This document shows, in pieces, positions 44,762 through 53,072 of a stretch of DNA of 64,000 nucleotides. Position numbers and translations under genes: made by a program. Each line of letters begins with the position of its first letter. The first letter of the stretch is position 1. Below the pieces are notes generated by a model. That model ran no database searches. It saw only the letters and a program-made list of their open reading frames with translations, and was not told where the DNA came from. This DNA comes from Bin5 sp022821545 (GTDB lineage Bacteria > Chloroflexota > Anaerolineae > Caldilineales > Caldilineaceae), in contig CAXXLO010000002.1 of assembly GCA_963664085.2 (NCBI GenBank), positions 3,224,001 to 3,288,000 of the forward strand, written 5' to 3'.

Positions 44762-46999
44762 GTGCAATCCGCTTCTCCCCCCTGGAACACAACAACCAAG
44801 GCCATCGTCGCCGTTTCGGGGCTGGCCCTGTTTTGCCTCCTGATTTGGGTTTTTCGCGGCCTCTTGCAACAGGTAGTGTTGGCTGCACTCCTGGCCTATC
44901 TGCTCCACCCTCTGATAACGTTCATTGACAGGCGCACACCGGTCAATCGAGTCACGGTTGTCCTGGCCGTATATTTGGCCCTGGCAATTCTCGTCGTCGC
45001 GACCTTCATGCTCGTCGGCGTCACAACGTTCCAGCAGGTTGTCGATCTCTCCCGCCGCCTGCCCGCCTGGTTCGAAGACGCTCTCGCCCAGCTGCAGATT
45101 CTGCTCGAGCATCTGCCGGAATCGATGATAATTGGAGGATTTGAAGTTCCAGTGGCCCCCCTCCTGCCTCAACTGCCAGGATGGGACCAGCTTCTCAGCC
45201 AGGTCTTCAACCTGCTCCAGCCAATTTTCGGACGCGGCGGCAGCCTGGCCGCCAGCGTCGTCACCGGCGCCGTCGCCGTGCTCGGCCAGATCCTCCTGAT
45301 CTTCATTATCTCAATCTATGTCGCCGTCGACATTCCCCGCATCGGCGGCATGATCGCAAACTTCGCCCACAAGCCCGGCTATCGCCGCGACGCCGAACGT
45401 CTGACCTCACATGTAAGCCGGGTGTGGGCCGCCTACCTGCGCGGACAGGCCCTCCTCGCCATCATCATTTCCGTCCTCGTCAGCGCCGTTCTTGGCGCCC
45501 TGGGCGTTGACAATGCTCTCGGCCTGGGTCTACTCTCAGGCGCCATGGAGTTTCTGCCGGTTATCGGGCCGCTGGCCGGCGCCGGCGCAGCCATTCTGGT
45601 CGCGTTCTTTCAGGGTTCGCCAGGATTCGGCCTGACCCCTCTCCAGTTTGCGCTCGCCGTCGCCGCGGCCATGTTTGTGATTCAGCAGATCGAAAACACA
45701 CTGCTCGTTCCCCGCATCGTCGGCAAAGCGCTGAACCTGCACCCCCTCCTGGTGATGGTCAGCGTCATCATGGGCGCATCCCTCGCCGGTCTGCTCGGCG
45801 CGATCCTCGCCGCGCCCATCGTCGCCTCCATTCGCATCCTGGGTGAATACGCCTGGCACAAAATGCTCGACCTCCCTCCCTTCCCCGACGACGATGAGTC
45901 GCAGGTGGAAAACACGCAACAGAACGACCTCCCGGCAGAAAGGCCGGCTCCTCCCCCCGCGCCAGCTGTCTACCCCCTCTCCTTCCGGCCCGTATTCAAA
46001 GACTACATCTGGGGCGGACGCAACCTGGAAACCGTTTTGGGAAGAGATCTGCCCGCCGGCCTGGTCGCCGAAAGCTGGGAAATAGCCGCCCACGACAACG
46101 GGCATTCGAGGGTCGCAGCCGGGCCCTTGGCCGGCTCCACAATCGAGGAGCTCCGGCAACGCTGGGGAGAGCGACTCCTGGGCAATGCAGTTGAACAGGA
46201 CGCCTTCCCGCTGCTGATAAAGCTGCTCGACTCCAACCGCTGGCTCTCTGTCCAGGTCCATCCGGACGACCCTTACGCACGCGTGCATGCGGGCGACCTT
46301 GGCAAGACCGAACTCTGGATCATCCTTCACGCCGAGCCCGAAGCCGAGATCATATACGGGCTGAAAGCCGGCATCGACCCGGAGCGCTTTGCCCAATCTG
46401 CCGCCTCCGGCGCCATCGACTCGATGCTCCATCGCATCCCTATTCGGACCGGAGACGCCGTCTACCTGCCTGCGGGCACCGTACACGCCCTCGGCCCCGG
46501 CGCCATTGTCGCCGAGATCCAGCAGAACAGCGACACCACCTATCGCCTCTACGACTGGGGGCGCACCGAGGCCGACGGCCAGTCCAGACCGCTGCACGTG
46601 CGCCAGGCTCTGGACGTCATCGACTGGCGCATGGTCGAACCCGCCGTCGCCGCCCCTCCAACTTTGACCGCCCCTGAAGGATGGAAGCGAGAGGCGCTGG
46701 CCGACCTACGCGCAATTGGCGGCCCCGCCGCCGCAAACCTGTACACAGCCGCTGATTCCGACACGACCTGCCCCTATTTTCAGGTCGACCGTCTCACGGG
46801 CCGGCCCGGCGCCGTCTGGCGCGGCGCCTGCGACGGCAGCTCCTTCCAAATCTGGGGATGCCTCTCCGGCAGCGCCTCCCTAACCTGGAACGGCGAGACC
46901 GCCGATCTACAAGGAGTCTCCTGGCTCCTCCTTCCCGCTGCCCTGGGCGCTTACCAAATCCGCGCAGAGACTCAATGTGTCCTGCTGAAGATCAACTGA
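44762..46999 (+). CDS. AI-2E family membrane protein fused to class I mannose-6-phosphate isomerase
   Basis: One 745-codon frame with two unrelated parts. Residues 1 to about 370 are an AI-2E/YdgG-type transporter: N-terminal helices (AIVAVSGLALFCLLIWVF; LAALLAYLLHPL), a soluble middle section, and several late helices including GLLSGAMEFLPVIGPLAGAG and NTLLVPRIVG. A Pro-rich acidic linker (about 378-403) follows. Residues about 404-745 are phosphomannose isomerase: LLIKLLDSNRWLSVQVHPDD (zinc-binding Gln and His), GKTELWIIL, LPAGTVHALG (His) and AEIQQNSDTTYRLYDW. No stop or frame change lies at the junction. Starts at GTG 44762. A sequencing deletion joining two genes cannot be ruled out. Confidence 0.85.
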   Translation: MQSASPPWNTTTKAIVAVSGLALFCLLIWVFRGLLQQVVLAALLAYLLHPLITFIDRRTPVNRVTVVLAVYLALAILVVATFMLVGVTTFQQVVDLSRRLPAWFEDALAQLQILLEHLPESMIIGGFEVPVAPLLPQLPGWDQLLSQVFNLLQPIFGRGGSLAASVVTGAVAVLGQILLIFIISIYVAVDIPRIGGMIANFAHKPGYRRDAERLTSHVSRVWAAYLRGQALLAIIISVLVSAVLGALGVDNALGLGLLSGAMEFLPVIGPLAGAGAAILVAFFQGSPGFGLTPLQFALAVAAAMFVIQQIENTLLVPRIVGKALNLHPLLVMVSVIMGASLAGLLGAILAAPIVASIRILGEYAWHKMLDLPPFPDDDESQVENTQQNDLPAERPAPPPAPAVYPLSFRPVFKDYIWGGRNLETVLGRDLPAGLVAESWEIAAHDNGHSRVAAGPLAGSTIEELRQRWGERLLGNAVEQDAFPLLIKLLDSNRWLSVQVHPDDPYARVHAGDLGKTELWIILHAEPEAEIIYGLKAGIDPERFAQSAASGAIDSMLHRIPIRTGDAVYLPAGTVHALGPGAIVAEIQQNSDTTYRLYDWGRTEADGQSRPLHVRQALDVIDWRMVEPAVAAPPTLTAPEGWKREALADLRAIGGPAAANLYTAADSDTTCPYFQVDRLTGRPGAVWRGACDGSSFQIWGCLSGSASLTWNGETADLQGVSWLLLPAALGAYQIRAETQCVLLKIN

Positions 47000-47023
47000 T
47001 ATGAGATTCCAAGGAGAAGATTC

Positions 47024-47638
47024 GTGCTTGAAACGGCCAAACGCGCAGTAACTTCCTATCCCATCAACGACCTCCTCGCCAGCCGCTGGAGCCCCAGGGC
47101 CTTCGCCGATCGCGCAATCCCCGCCGATCTCCTGGGCAGTCTCTTTGAAGCCGCCCGCTGGGCGCCGTCTTCCCGCAACCTGCAACCGTGGCGGTTTGTC
47201 ATCGCCGCCCGCCATCATGACGCCGATGGATTTGCCCTCATCCTCAGCACGCTGGTGGGGGCGAATAAGTCCTGGGGAAAGAACGCCTCCGTTCTGCTTA
47301 TCGCCGTGACCGAGCCGGAACCCGAAAATGTCAAGGGCGGCAATACCTACGCCCACTACGACGTCGGCCAGGCCATGGCCCACCTTTCGATTCAGGCAAT
47401 GTCCTGCGGACTTTATATTCATCAGATGGGCGGCTTTCGTCGAGACGTGGCGCGAGAGCTTCTGGAAATACCCGCTCAGTATGAGCCGGTCGTCTCTGCA
47501 GCCATTGGCTACCTGGCCGACCCTTCCATACTGTCCGATACGATGCGGGAGCGCGAGCTGGCTCCCCGCAGCCGTCACCCTCTGTCCGAGCAGGTCTTCA
47601 GCGCCAAATGGGGCCGGACGCATCCGGACTATGCCTGA
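47024..47638 (+). CDS. Nitroreductase family protein
   Basis: A 204-residue FMN-binding nitroreductase. Signature SRWSPRAFADRAIP at the start (the Arg and Ser contact FMN), WAPSSRNLQPWRFV, and late AAIGYLADPS. It reduces nitro compounds, quinones or flavins with NAD(P)H; the exact substrate is not evident. GTG 47024 has AAGGAG seven bases upstream. Follows the AI-2E/ManA fusion after 24 bases. Confidence 0.85.
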   Translation: MLETAKRAVTSYPINDLLASRWSPRAFADRAIPADLLGSLFEAARWAPSSRNLQPWRFVIAARHHDADGFALILSTLVGANKSWGKNASVLLIAVTEPEPENVKGGNTYAHYDVGQAMAHLSIQAMSCGLYIHQMGGFRRDVARELLEIPAQYEPVVSAAIGYLADPSILSDTMRERELAPRSRHPLSEQVFSAKWGRTHPDYA

Positions 47639-47806
47639 CATGGTCATCAGACACCGGCAGCTTTTTACGCCCGCCGCCCGGCCCGCCTGGCGCCGCCCAG
47701 GCCGATCGAAAGATGAAGCAAAGCGCCGCAAAGTGGGCTGCCCGCTCCGAACAGAAACTCCCTGTTATTCTCGCCCCGTCCTACCCGGAAAGAGTCCAGA
47801 ACCCAA

Positions 47807-48421
47807 ATGGTAATTCTTAGCCAAGACACGCTGAACGAAGGCCTGGCATACCTGTCGGCGCAGGACGCCGACCTGGCCAGAGTCCTTGCCCAGCATGGCC
47901 CGCCGAAACTGCGTCAACAGCCCCAGGGCTTCCCGACAATACTGAAAATCATCATTGGCCAGCAGGTCTCCCGCTCCTCGGCCGACTCCACCTACCGCCG
48001 CCTCTGCGACGCCGTCGGCCCGCCCGAACCGGCGAAATTCCTGGCCCTCGACGACGACGCACTCCGCTCCATCGGCTTCAGCCGCCAGAAGAGCCGCTAT
48101 GGCCGCGAACTCGCGTCAGCGCTCATCGAGGGACGTCTTGATCTCGACTTCATCGCCGGCTGCGACGATGACGCCGTGCGGACTGCCCTCACCGCCCTCC
48201 CGGGAATCGGCGCCTGGAGCGCGGAAATCTATCTGCTGTTCGCCCTGCGCCGCGCCGACGCCTGGCCCTCCAGCGACCTGGGCGTAATCGTCGGCGCGCA
48301 AAAGGTGAAGAATCTGGATGCCCGGCCCACTCGTCAGGAGTTGGATGCAATGGCCGAACCTTGGCGTCCTTGGCGCGGCCTTGCCACCTTTATCCTTTGG
48401 CACGGTTACCAGATGATCTGA
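47807..48421 (+). CDS. AlkA-like DNA-3-methyladenine glycosylase (HhH-GPD)
   Basis: A 204-residue base-excision glycosylase. KIIIGQQVSRSSADSTYRRL is the typical first helix, and the helix-hairpin-helix reads LTALPGIGAWSAEIYLLFALRR at about residues 125-146. The catalytic Asp is in DAWPSSDLGV just after. No iron-sulfur Cys cluster is present, so it belongs to the AlkA rather than the MutY/Nth branch. It removes alkylated purines. The region 47639-47806 before it shows nothing else. Confidence 0.88.
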   Translation: MVILSQDTLNEGLAYLSAQDADLARVLAQHGPPKLRQQPQGFPTILKIIIGQQVSRSSADSTYRRLCDAVGPPEPAKFLALDDDALRSIGFSRQKSRYGRELASALIEGRLDLDFIAGCDDDAVRTALTALPGIGAWSAEIYLLFALRRADAWPSSDLGVIVGAQKVKNLDARPTRQELDAMAEPWRPWRGLATFILWHGYQMI

Positions 48422-48677
48422 GCAGGCTGTCGGGTTCCCTGTCTCCTCCTCCAATTGAAGGCCGCTACTGACCGGCGTAACGGTTCTTTAACCGTCCCCA
48501 AAACTGTTCATCCGTCACAAAAAAATACGCTCAAATGTGGGCGTAGACAGATCGTAGGCAAATCACACAAGAATCATCTGAAACGTACAAAAGCTCCCTC
48601 TCGCGTTCGAAAATTCCTCTTTTCGCGTCAGAATTACACCTCCCACCAGAGTATAAAACTTCCTGCTCAGCCGCCAA

Positions 48678-48708
48678 CCGGTCTGATCTTTTTGTCTCGA
48701 CAGACCGG
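48678..48708 (+). other. Inverted repeat just upstream of the CarD promoter
   Basis: CCGGTCTG (48678-48685) and CAGACCGG (48701-48708) form an 8-bp stem around a 15-base T-rich loop. It ends 10 bases before the -35 of the CarD promoter. It may be an operator or a terminator; there is no T run after it on the plus strand. Confidence 0.4.
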
Positions 48709-48717
48709 GCAATCGCA

Positions 48718-48746
48718 TTGAAATCCACCCCAATAAGTGTTAAGAT
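48718..48746 (+). promoter_or_regulatory. Sigma-70 promoter with extended -10 for the CarD-like gene
   Basis: TTGAAA (48718-48723), a 17-base spacer and TAAGAT (48741-48746), with TG at 48738-48739 making an extended -10. The predicted transcript starts near 48753, leaving a long untranslated leader of about 270 bases before the CarD ATG. The remaining part of 48422-49021 is AT-rich and shows no gene I can support. Confidence 0.65.
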
Positions 48747-49021
48747 TTGAAGTCCTGAATTCTTCTGATTCGGGAATTGACGCGGCCCGGCTGAACTCCT
48801 CTTTAGCAGTTTGTCGGTCCACGACCTGGGCCGAAAAACGGCCCGTCAGAGCAGAGGGCGGCAGTCGACCGGAAAACGTTTTCGCATTTGCCTCAGAGAC
48901 CGCAATGGCGCTGTTTACGGGCACTATGAACGTAGCTTCGCCACCTCGCATGGGGCCAGGTTGGCGAAGCATCTTCACATCAGGTGCCAAAGTCAACTTT
49001 CAGTTGAACGGAGAGGATAAG

Positions 49022-49621
49022 ATGGGCTTTGACATTGGGCAGAATGTAATTCACCCGTCCCACGGAGCTGGCACAATCGTCGCATTCCAGGAAAAAGAAC
49101 TGGTCAAAGGCTTCCAGCGCTACTATGTAATCGAGTTTATTCACAACCGTCTCACCGTACATGTGCCGGCGCCCCGCATCGAACAGATCGGCGTGCGCCC
49201 CGTTATGCCCGCCGCCGGCATTAACGGCGTTTTCAGAACTCTGGAGTCGCCTCCACTCGATCTGCCCGATGAATTCAGACTGCGGCGCAACTCCATCGAA
49301 AAGCAGATCCACTCGGGCTACCCCAATCAAGTTGCCGCTGCAGTTCGCGACCTGGCTTGGCGCAGTTCCTCCAAGTATCTCACCGAAGCCGACAAGGAAG
49401 CCCTGCTAGAGGCGCGCGCATTGCTCATCACAGAGTTGGCGCTCGCGCTCAAGCAGTCCTGGGAACTCACCGAACTGAGCGTCGACGACGCCATCGCGCG
49501 CGCGATTCGCGACCGCGAGGAAGCAGAGGCGCGCGCCCTGGAAGAAGAGATGGAGCCGGTATCGACCGACTGGCCGTTCCCCGTCCCCATGCCGGCGAAA
49601 ATGAGCGAAGCCGCCGACTAA
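49022..49621 (+). CDS. CarD-family transcription regulator
   Basis: A 199-residue protein starting MGFDIGQNVIHPSHGAGTIVAFQ, the Tudor-like RNA-polymerase-interacting domain of CarD/CdnL (about 1-60; IEFIHNRLTVHVPAPRIEQIGVR). A helical DNA-binding region follows (AVRDLAWRSSSKYLTEADKEALLEARALLITELALAL). The C-terminal acidic tail is longer than in CdnL. Such proteins stabilise open promoter complexes, especially at rRNA promoters. ATG 49022 is chosen because GGAGAGGA precedes it and the domain begins there; a longer open frame to 48737 runs through the promoter and is not coding. Confidence 0.88.
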   Translation: MGFDIGQNVIHPSHGAGTIVAFQEKELVKGFQRYYVIEFIHNRLTVHVPAPRIEQIGVRPVMPAAGINGVFRTLESPPLDLPDEFRLRRNSIEKQIHSGYPNQVAAAVRDLAWRSSSKYLTEADKEALLEARALLITELALALKQSWELTELSVDDAIARAIRDREEAEARALEEEMEPVSTDWPFPVPMPAKMSEAAD

Positions 49622-49696
49622 GGCCCGCTTGTCCAGACGGTCAGGCGCGCCAACTCGACCTACCCCCGGCAGGTCCGCCATCCATAGAAGTCATCC

Positions 49697-49726
49697 GCAG
49701 TCCGGGAGCGCAAGCGCCCGGACTGC
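49697..49726. repeat. Palindromic REP-like hairpin
   Basis: GCAGTCCGGG (49697-49706) is matched by CCCGGACTGC (49717-49726), a perfect 10-bp stem with a loop that itself contains a GCGC-AA-GCGC inner pair. No T run follows. Intergenic, between CarD and the DppA-like gene. The form suggests a dispersed palindromic element. Confidence 0.55.
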
Positions 49727-49796
49727 TTCGCGCCAAAATCGAGAATCCTTGAAATCCATGAAAGCCAGTGCAAAGGCAAGGTGAGGGAGACGGATC

Positions 49797-50609
49797 ATGC
49801 GTGTTCAGATCATGACCGACATGGAGGGTGTAAGTGGAATTATTGCCTGGGATCAGGTAAACGGCGGCAAGCCTATGTACGAAGAGGGCCGGCGCCTCTA
49901 TACGGAAGAGATAAACGCAGCCGTGCGCGGCGCGGCCGCCGCCGGAGCAACCGAAATTGTCGTCGTCGACTGCCACGGCGCCGGCGGACCCTGGACCTTT
50001 AACTCCCTCGTCCCCGATCTCCTGGATACCCGCTGCGAATGGGTCGCCGGTCACACTTGGAGCCGCTACACTGATACACTTGAGGCCGGTTGTGATGCTG
50101 TGCTTCTCGTCGGCATGCACGCCAAGGCCGGCACCGCCGACGGCGTCCTCAGCCACACGATCTCAACCGTGCTCTGGCGCCATCTCTGGTTTAACGGCCA
50201 GGCCGTGGGCGAGGTCGGCGTTAACGCTGCCGCCTGCGGCTACTACAACGCCCCCGTTCTCCTCGTTACCGGCGACGAGGCGGTCTGCCGCGAATCCACC
50301 GATCTCCTCGGGCCCGGTTTGACCACCGTCGCAGTTAAGAAGGGACTTTCCCGCTACGCCGCCCGCCATATACCTCCTGCGCGCGCCCGTCAGATGATCG
50401 AAGACGGCGCCCGCCGGGCCTTGTCAGATCTGAACGCCGTGCCTCCATATCAGCTAAGCAGTCCTGTGACTATCACCTTCGAAGTAGGCAGCCCCGAAAA
50501 CCTGAACACCTTCCGCCCCCGTCCCGGTGTAACCCTGGAGCCGCCCTATACGGTCCATAGCGTCGGCGACGACTGGATGGCCGCTTGGAATCAAATCTGG
50601 CACTGGTGA
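49797..50609 (+). CDS. M55-family D-aminopeptidase (DppA-like)
   Basis: A 270-residue zinc peptidase. The N-terminal MTDMEGVSGI supplies Asp and Glu ligands, VVDCHGAGGPW a His, and LVGMHAKAGT a second His. GEVGVNAAACGYYNAPVLLVTGD carries the Glu near the di-zinc site. DppA forms decamers and cleaves peptides with N-terminal D-amino acids, perhaps from peptidoglycan. ATG 49797 has GGGAGACGG upstream. The RmlD-like gene begins one base after its stop. Confidence 0.88.
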   Translation: MRVQIMTDMEGVSGIIAWDQVNGGKPMYEEGRRLYTEEINAAVRGAAAAGATEIVVVDCHGAGGPWTFNSLVPDLLDTRCEWVAGHTWSRYTDTLEAGCDAVLLVGMHAKAGTADGVLSHTISTVLWRHLWFNGQAVGEVGVNAAACGYYNAPVLLVTGDEAVCRESTDLLGPGLTTVAVKKGLSRYAARHIPPARARQMIEDGARRALSDLNAVPPYQLSSPVTITFEVGSPENLNTFRPRPGVTLEPPYTVHSVGDDWMAAWNQIWHW

Positions 50610-50610
50610 C

Positions 50611-51642
50611 ATGCCGCCCAAACTCCTTATCACCGGCGCAACCGGACTCCTCGGCTCCCACATTCTGCGCGCTGCGCAGGAAAACTGGCACGTGGTCGGT
50701 ACCTACCACCGCACGACCCGCCGCCAGTCCCAGCATTTCTTCGGCCAAATCGATCACGGCCGCATCGACCTCGGCGACTACAGCGAGACCAAGGCCATGA
50801 TCGCCGACGTTCAGCCCGCCGCCGTCATCCATACCGCCGCCATCACCGATCTCGACTACTGCGAAAAATATCCCGACGACTCACAGCGCATCAATCTGAA
50901 CGCTGCCATCGATCTGGCCGCCCTTTGCAGCGACCTGGACGTGCCTTTCATCTTCACCTCAGCCGACCTTGTTTTCGACGGCGCCGGCGCTCCCTACACC
51001 GAGGATGACCCGCCCACGCCAATCAACGTCTTCGGTGAACACAGAGCGCTGGCCGAGGAAGGGATCCTGGCCGCCTACGCCGATGCCGTAATCGCCCGCC
51101 TCCCCCTCCTCATCGGCTACGCCAGCCTGGGCCGCGAAAGCTTCTACCACAAACTGGTCTCTTCACTTCGCAACGAACAGGAGGTTACGCTTTTCGGTGA
51201 CGCCGTCCGTACACCGGTCAGCGCGGAAACTGCTGCCCGGGGCCTCCTCCAAATCGCCGGCAGCGGTTTCGAAGATGATGTCAATGTCCTGGAAACAGAA
51301 CGAGTAGTAGGCCGTCTCCATCTCGGTGGACGCGACCAGATCAGCCTCTACGAGCTTGGGCTTCTCACGCTCCGCATCCTCGGGCTGAATGAACGGCTGG
51401 CCGTTCCCGTAAGCGTACTCGACACCTATGCCGGCCACTTTCAAACACACTTCCTGGCCGCACGATCCGCCAACGTCGCCCTCGACAGCGCCCGCGCCTA
51501 CGACCTGGGATACGACCCGCCCGCGTTTCGCTCGCAGCTCGAAGAACTGCTGCCTGAGGCATGGCGCGCGCCCGACCACGACAATGAACTGTCCGACGAT
51601 ATCCAGTCCCTGGGCGATGCCGGCGGCAGCACCGACGACTGA
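50611..51642 (+). CDS. RmlD-like NAD(P)-dependent sugar reductase (extended SDR)
   Basis: A 343-residue extended SDR. LLITGATGLLGSHILRAA is the cofactor loop, AVIHTAAITDLDYCEKYPDDS the second region, and FIFTSADLVFDGAGAPYTEDD contains the catalytic Ser. NVFGEHRALAEE stands where the YxxxK motif is expected, with Phe-Gly-Glu-His-Arg replacing Tyr and Lys. So either the active site has changed or the protein binds without reducing. Closest in layout to dTDP-4-dehydrorhamnose reductase. Starts one base after dppA-like TGA, so tightly linked. Confidence 0.75.
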   Translation: MPPKLLITGATGLLGSHILRAAQENWHVVGTYHRTTRRQSQHFFGQIDHGRIDLGDYSETKAMIADVQPAAVIHTAAITDLDYCEKYPDDSQRINLNAAIDLAALCSDLDVPFIFTSADLVFDGAGAPYTEDDPPTPINVFGEHRALAEEGILAAYADAVIARLPLLIGYASLGRESFYHKLVSSLRNEQEVTLFGDAVRTPVSAETAARGLLQIAGSGFEDDVNVLETERVVGRLHLGGRDQISLYELGLLTLRILGLNERLAVPVSVLDTYAGHFQTHFLAARSANVALDSARAYDLGYDPPAFRSQLEELLPEAWRAPDHDNELSDDIQSLGDAGGSTDD

Positions 51643-51747
51643 GCGAATCCCGGTGCGAATCCCGATGCAAATTCCACTGCGAGCGCATCCGATTGACCGC
51701 ACTGAAAGCTCTCCCCCTTAAGGAGGCATCGAAGCCGGAGGACCCAC

Positions 51748-52023
51748 ATGACCGCCCTAAGCACGCTTCTCCTCGCCCTCATACTGGGTGGCATCGTCGC
51801 CTATGCCGTCGCGAAAGTCGCGCTCGGAATCCTGAACACACAAGACGGGATCCCGCTGAAGATAAAGCTGGTCCTTGCATTCATTATGTTCGCTCTCGGT
51901 GAGGGCCTGATCTTCTTTTTCACTGATGGTGGGGACTTTGCAGTCTCGACCGCTTACACGCTGGGATTCATGGCTGTCTTCTTTTCCTATGACATGGTTT
52001 TCAACGGCCGCGACAAAAGCTAG
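51748..52023 (+). CDS. Small membrane protein of unknown function
   Basis: 91 residues with three hydrophobic helices: about 5-27 (LLLALILGGIVAYAVAKVALGIL), 38-57 (KLVLAFIMFALGEGLIFFF) and 65-83 (AVSTAYTLGFMAVFFSYDM). No charged catalytic motif. Start ATG 51748 is preceded by GGAGG, a strong site. Not recognised. It lies alone between the RmlD-like gene and the PhyH gene; the base use matches its neighbours, which supports a real gene. Confidence 0.7.
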   Translation: MTALSTLLLALILGGIVAYAVAKVALGILNTQDGIPLKIKLVLAFIMFALGEGLIFFFTDGGDFAVSTAYTLGFMAVFFSYDMVFNGRDKS

Positions 52024-52135
52024 AAGATTTGACTACCCCGGCCTGCCGCCACTTCCGACCTTGCGCTAACCCGAAAATCAGGTAAAATTGGCGCGAACTT
52101 TGGATTCGACAACCGACTACACGAGAGCGCCGCAC

Positions 52136-52963
52136 ATGCTGACCAATGAACAGAAACGCCAATTCGATGACCAGGGTTTCCTGAATGTCCCCAGTCTCTT
52201 CTCCAACGCAGAGGTCCAGCGATTCCGACGCCATTTCATGGACTTGAGAGCGGCCGGCGCCTACCCCGGCGACTCCGCCGGCGTCGACAACGACGGCAAA
52301 GATCCCCTCAAGAAATATCCCCGCATGATCCACATGCACCGCTGGGATCAGCTTAGCCTGAACTGGATGCTGGACAGCCGTCTGCGCGCCTGCATGACCG
52401 ACATGCTCGGCCGCGAACCCTTCGCCGTGCAGACCATGCTCTACTTCAAGCCCCCCGGCGCACGCGGCCAGGCCCTACACCAGGACCAGCACTACCTGCG
52501 CGTGCAGCCCGGCACCTGTATCGCCGCCTGGCTCGCCCTCGACGACTGCGACGAAGAAAACGGCTGCCTCCGCATGGTCCCCGACAGCCACGCCTGGCCA
52601 CTCCTCTGCACCGCCGAAGCCGACACCACCCAGAGCTTCACCGACGTCACCGTCGACCTGCCCGCAGACGTGGACGCCCAGCCGGTCATCATGAAGGCCG
52701 GCGACGTTGTCTTCTTCAACGGCCAGGTCGTGCATGGCAGCTTCCCTAACACCAGCGGCGACCGCTTCCGCCGCGCCCTCATCGGCCACTATATCGCCGG
52801 TGAAGCCCGGCAGGTCGCCAAGTACTACCATCCTATCTTCCGCATGGACGGATCGGAGGTCGATCTGGGCATCAGCGAAGGCGGAGACATGTGCGGACGC
52901 TGGGTTGATATCGACGGCAAACCGGAAATTGAAATGCAGCCAAGTGAACAGCTGGCGTGGTAA
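52136..52963 (+). CDS. Phytanoyl-CoA dioxygenase (PhyH) family protein
   Basis: A 275-residue Fe(II)/2-oxoglutarate oxygenase-like protein. LHQDQHYLRV holds His and Asp of the iron triad, VVHGSFPNTS the distal His, and DRFRRALIGHY the Arg that binds 2-oxoglutarate. MLTNEQKRQFDDQGFL is the usual family opening, so ATG 52136 is chosen over TTG 52088. The substrate may be a small metabolite rather than phytanoyl-CoA; many family members in such clusters act on betaines, osmolytes or sugars. It precedes a sulfatase. Confidence 0.85.
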   Translation: MLTNEQKRQFDDQGFLNVPSLFSNAEVQRFRRHFMDLRAAGAYPGDSAGVDNDGKDPLKKYPRMIHMHRWDQLSLNWMLDSRLRACMTDMLGREPFAVQTMLYFKPPGARGQALHQDQHYLRVQPGTCIAAWLALDDCDEENGCLRMVPDSHAWPLLCTAEADTTQSFTDVTVDLPADVDAQPVIMKAGDVVFFNGQVVHGSFPNTSGDRFRRALIGHYIAGEARQVAKYYHPIFRMDGSEVDLGISEGGDMCGRWVDIDGKPEIEMQPSEQLAW

Positions 52964-53072
52964 GCGAGTTTGACGTATCGCATCAGGGAGAAAACAACCA
53001 AAGACCTGAAACCGGCTGCCCTCTCCTTATGCCAAGCACTTCCTCCCCATCGCCAAATTGGCATTGGTCAAA

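Noticed and set aside
48667..48996. Minus-strand frame of 109 codons ending near a CxCxxC segment
   Set aside because: It overlaps the CarD promoter and leader, has no ribosome site and no family resemblance beyond the Cys cluster.
48737..49021. N-terminal extension of the CarD protein
   Set aside because: It would run from inside the promoter, lacks conservation and the CarD domain begins exactly at the ATG with a good ribosome site.
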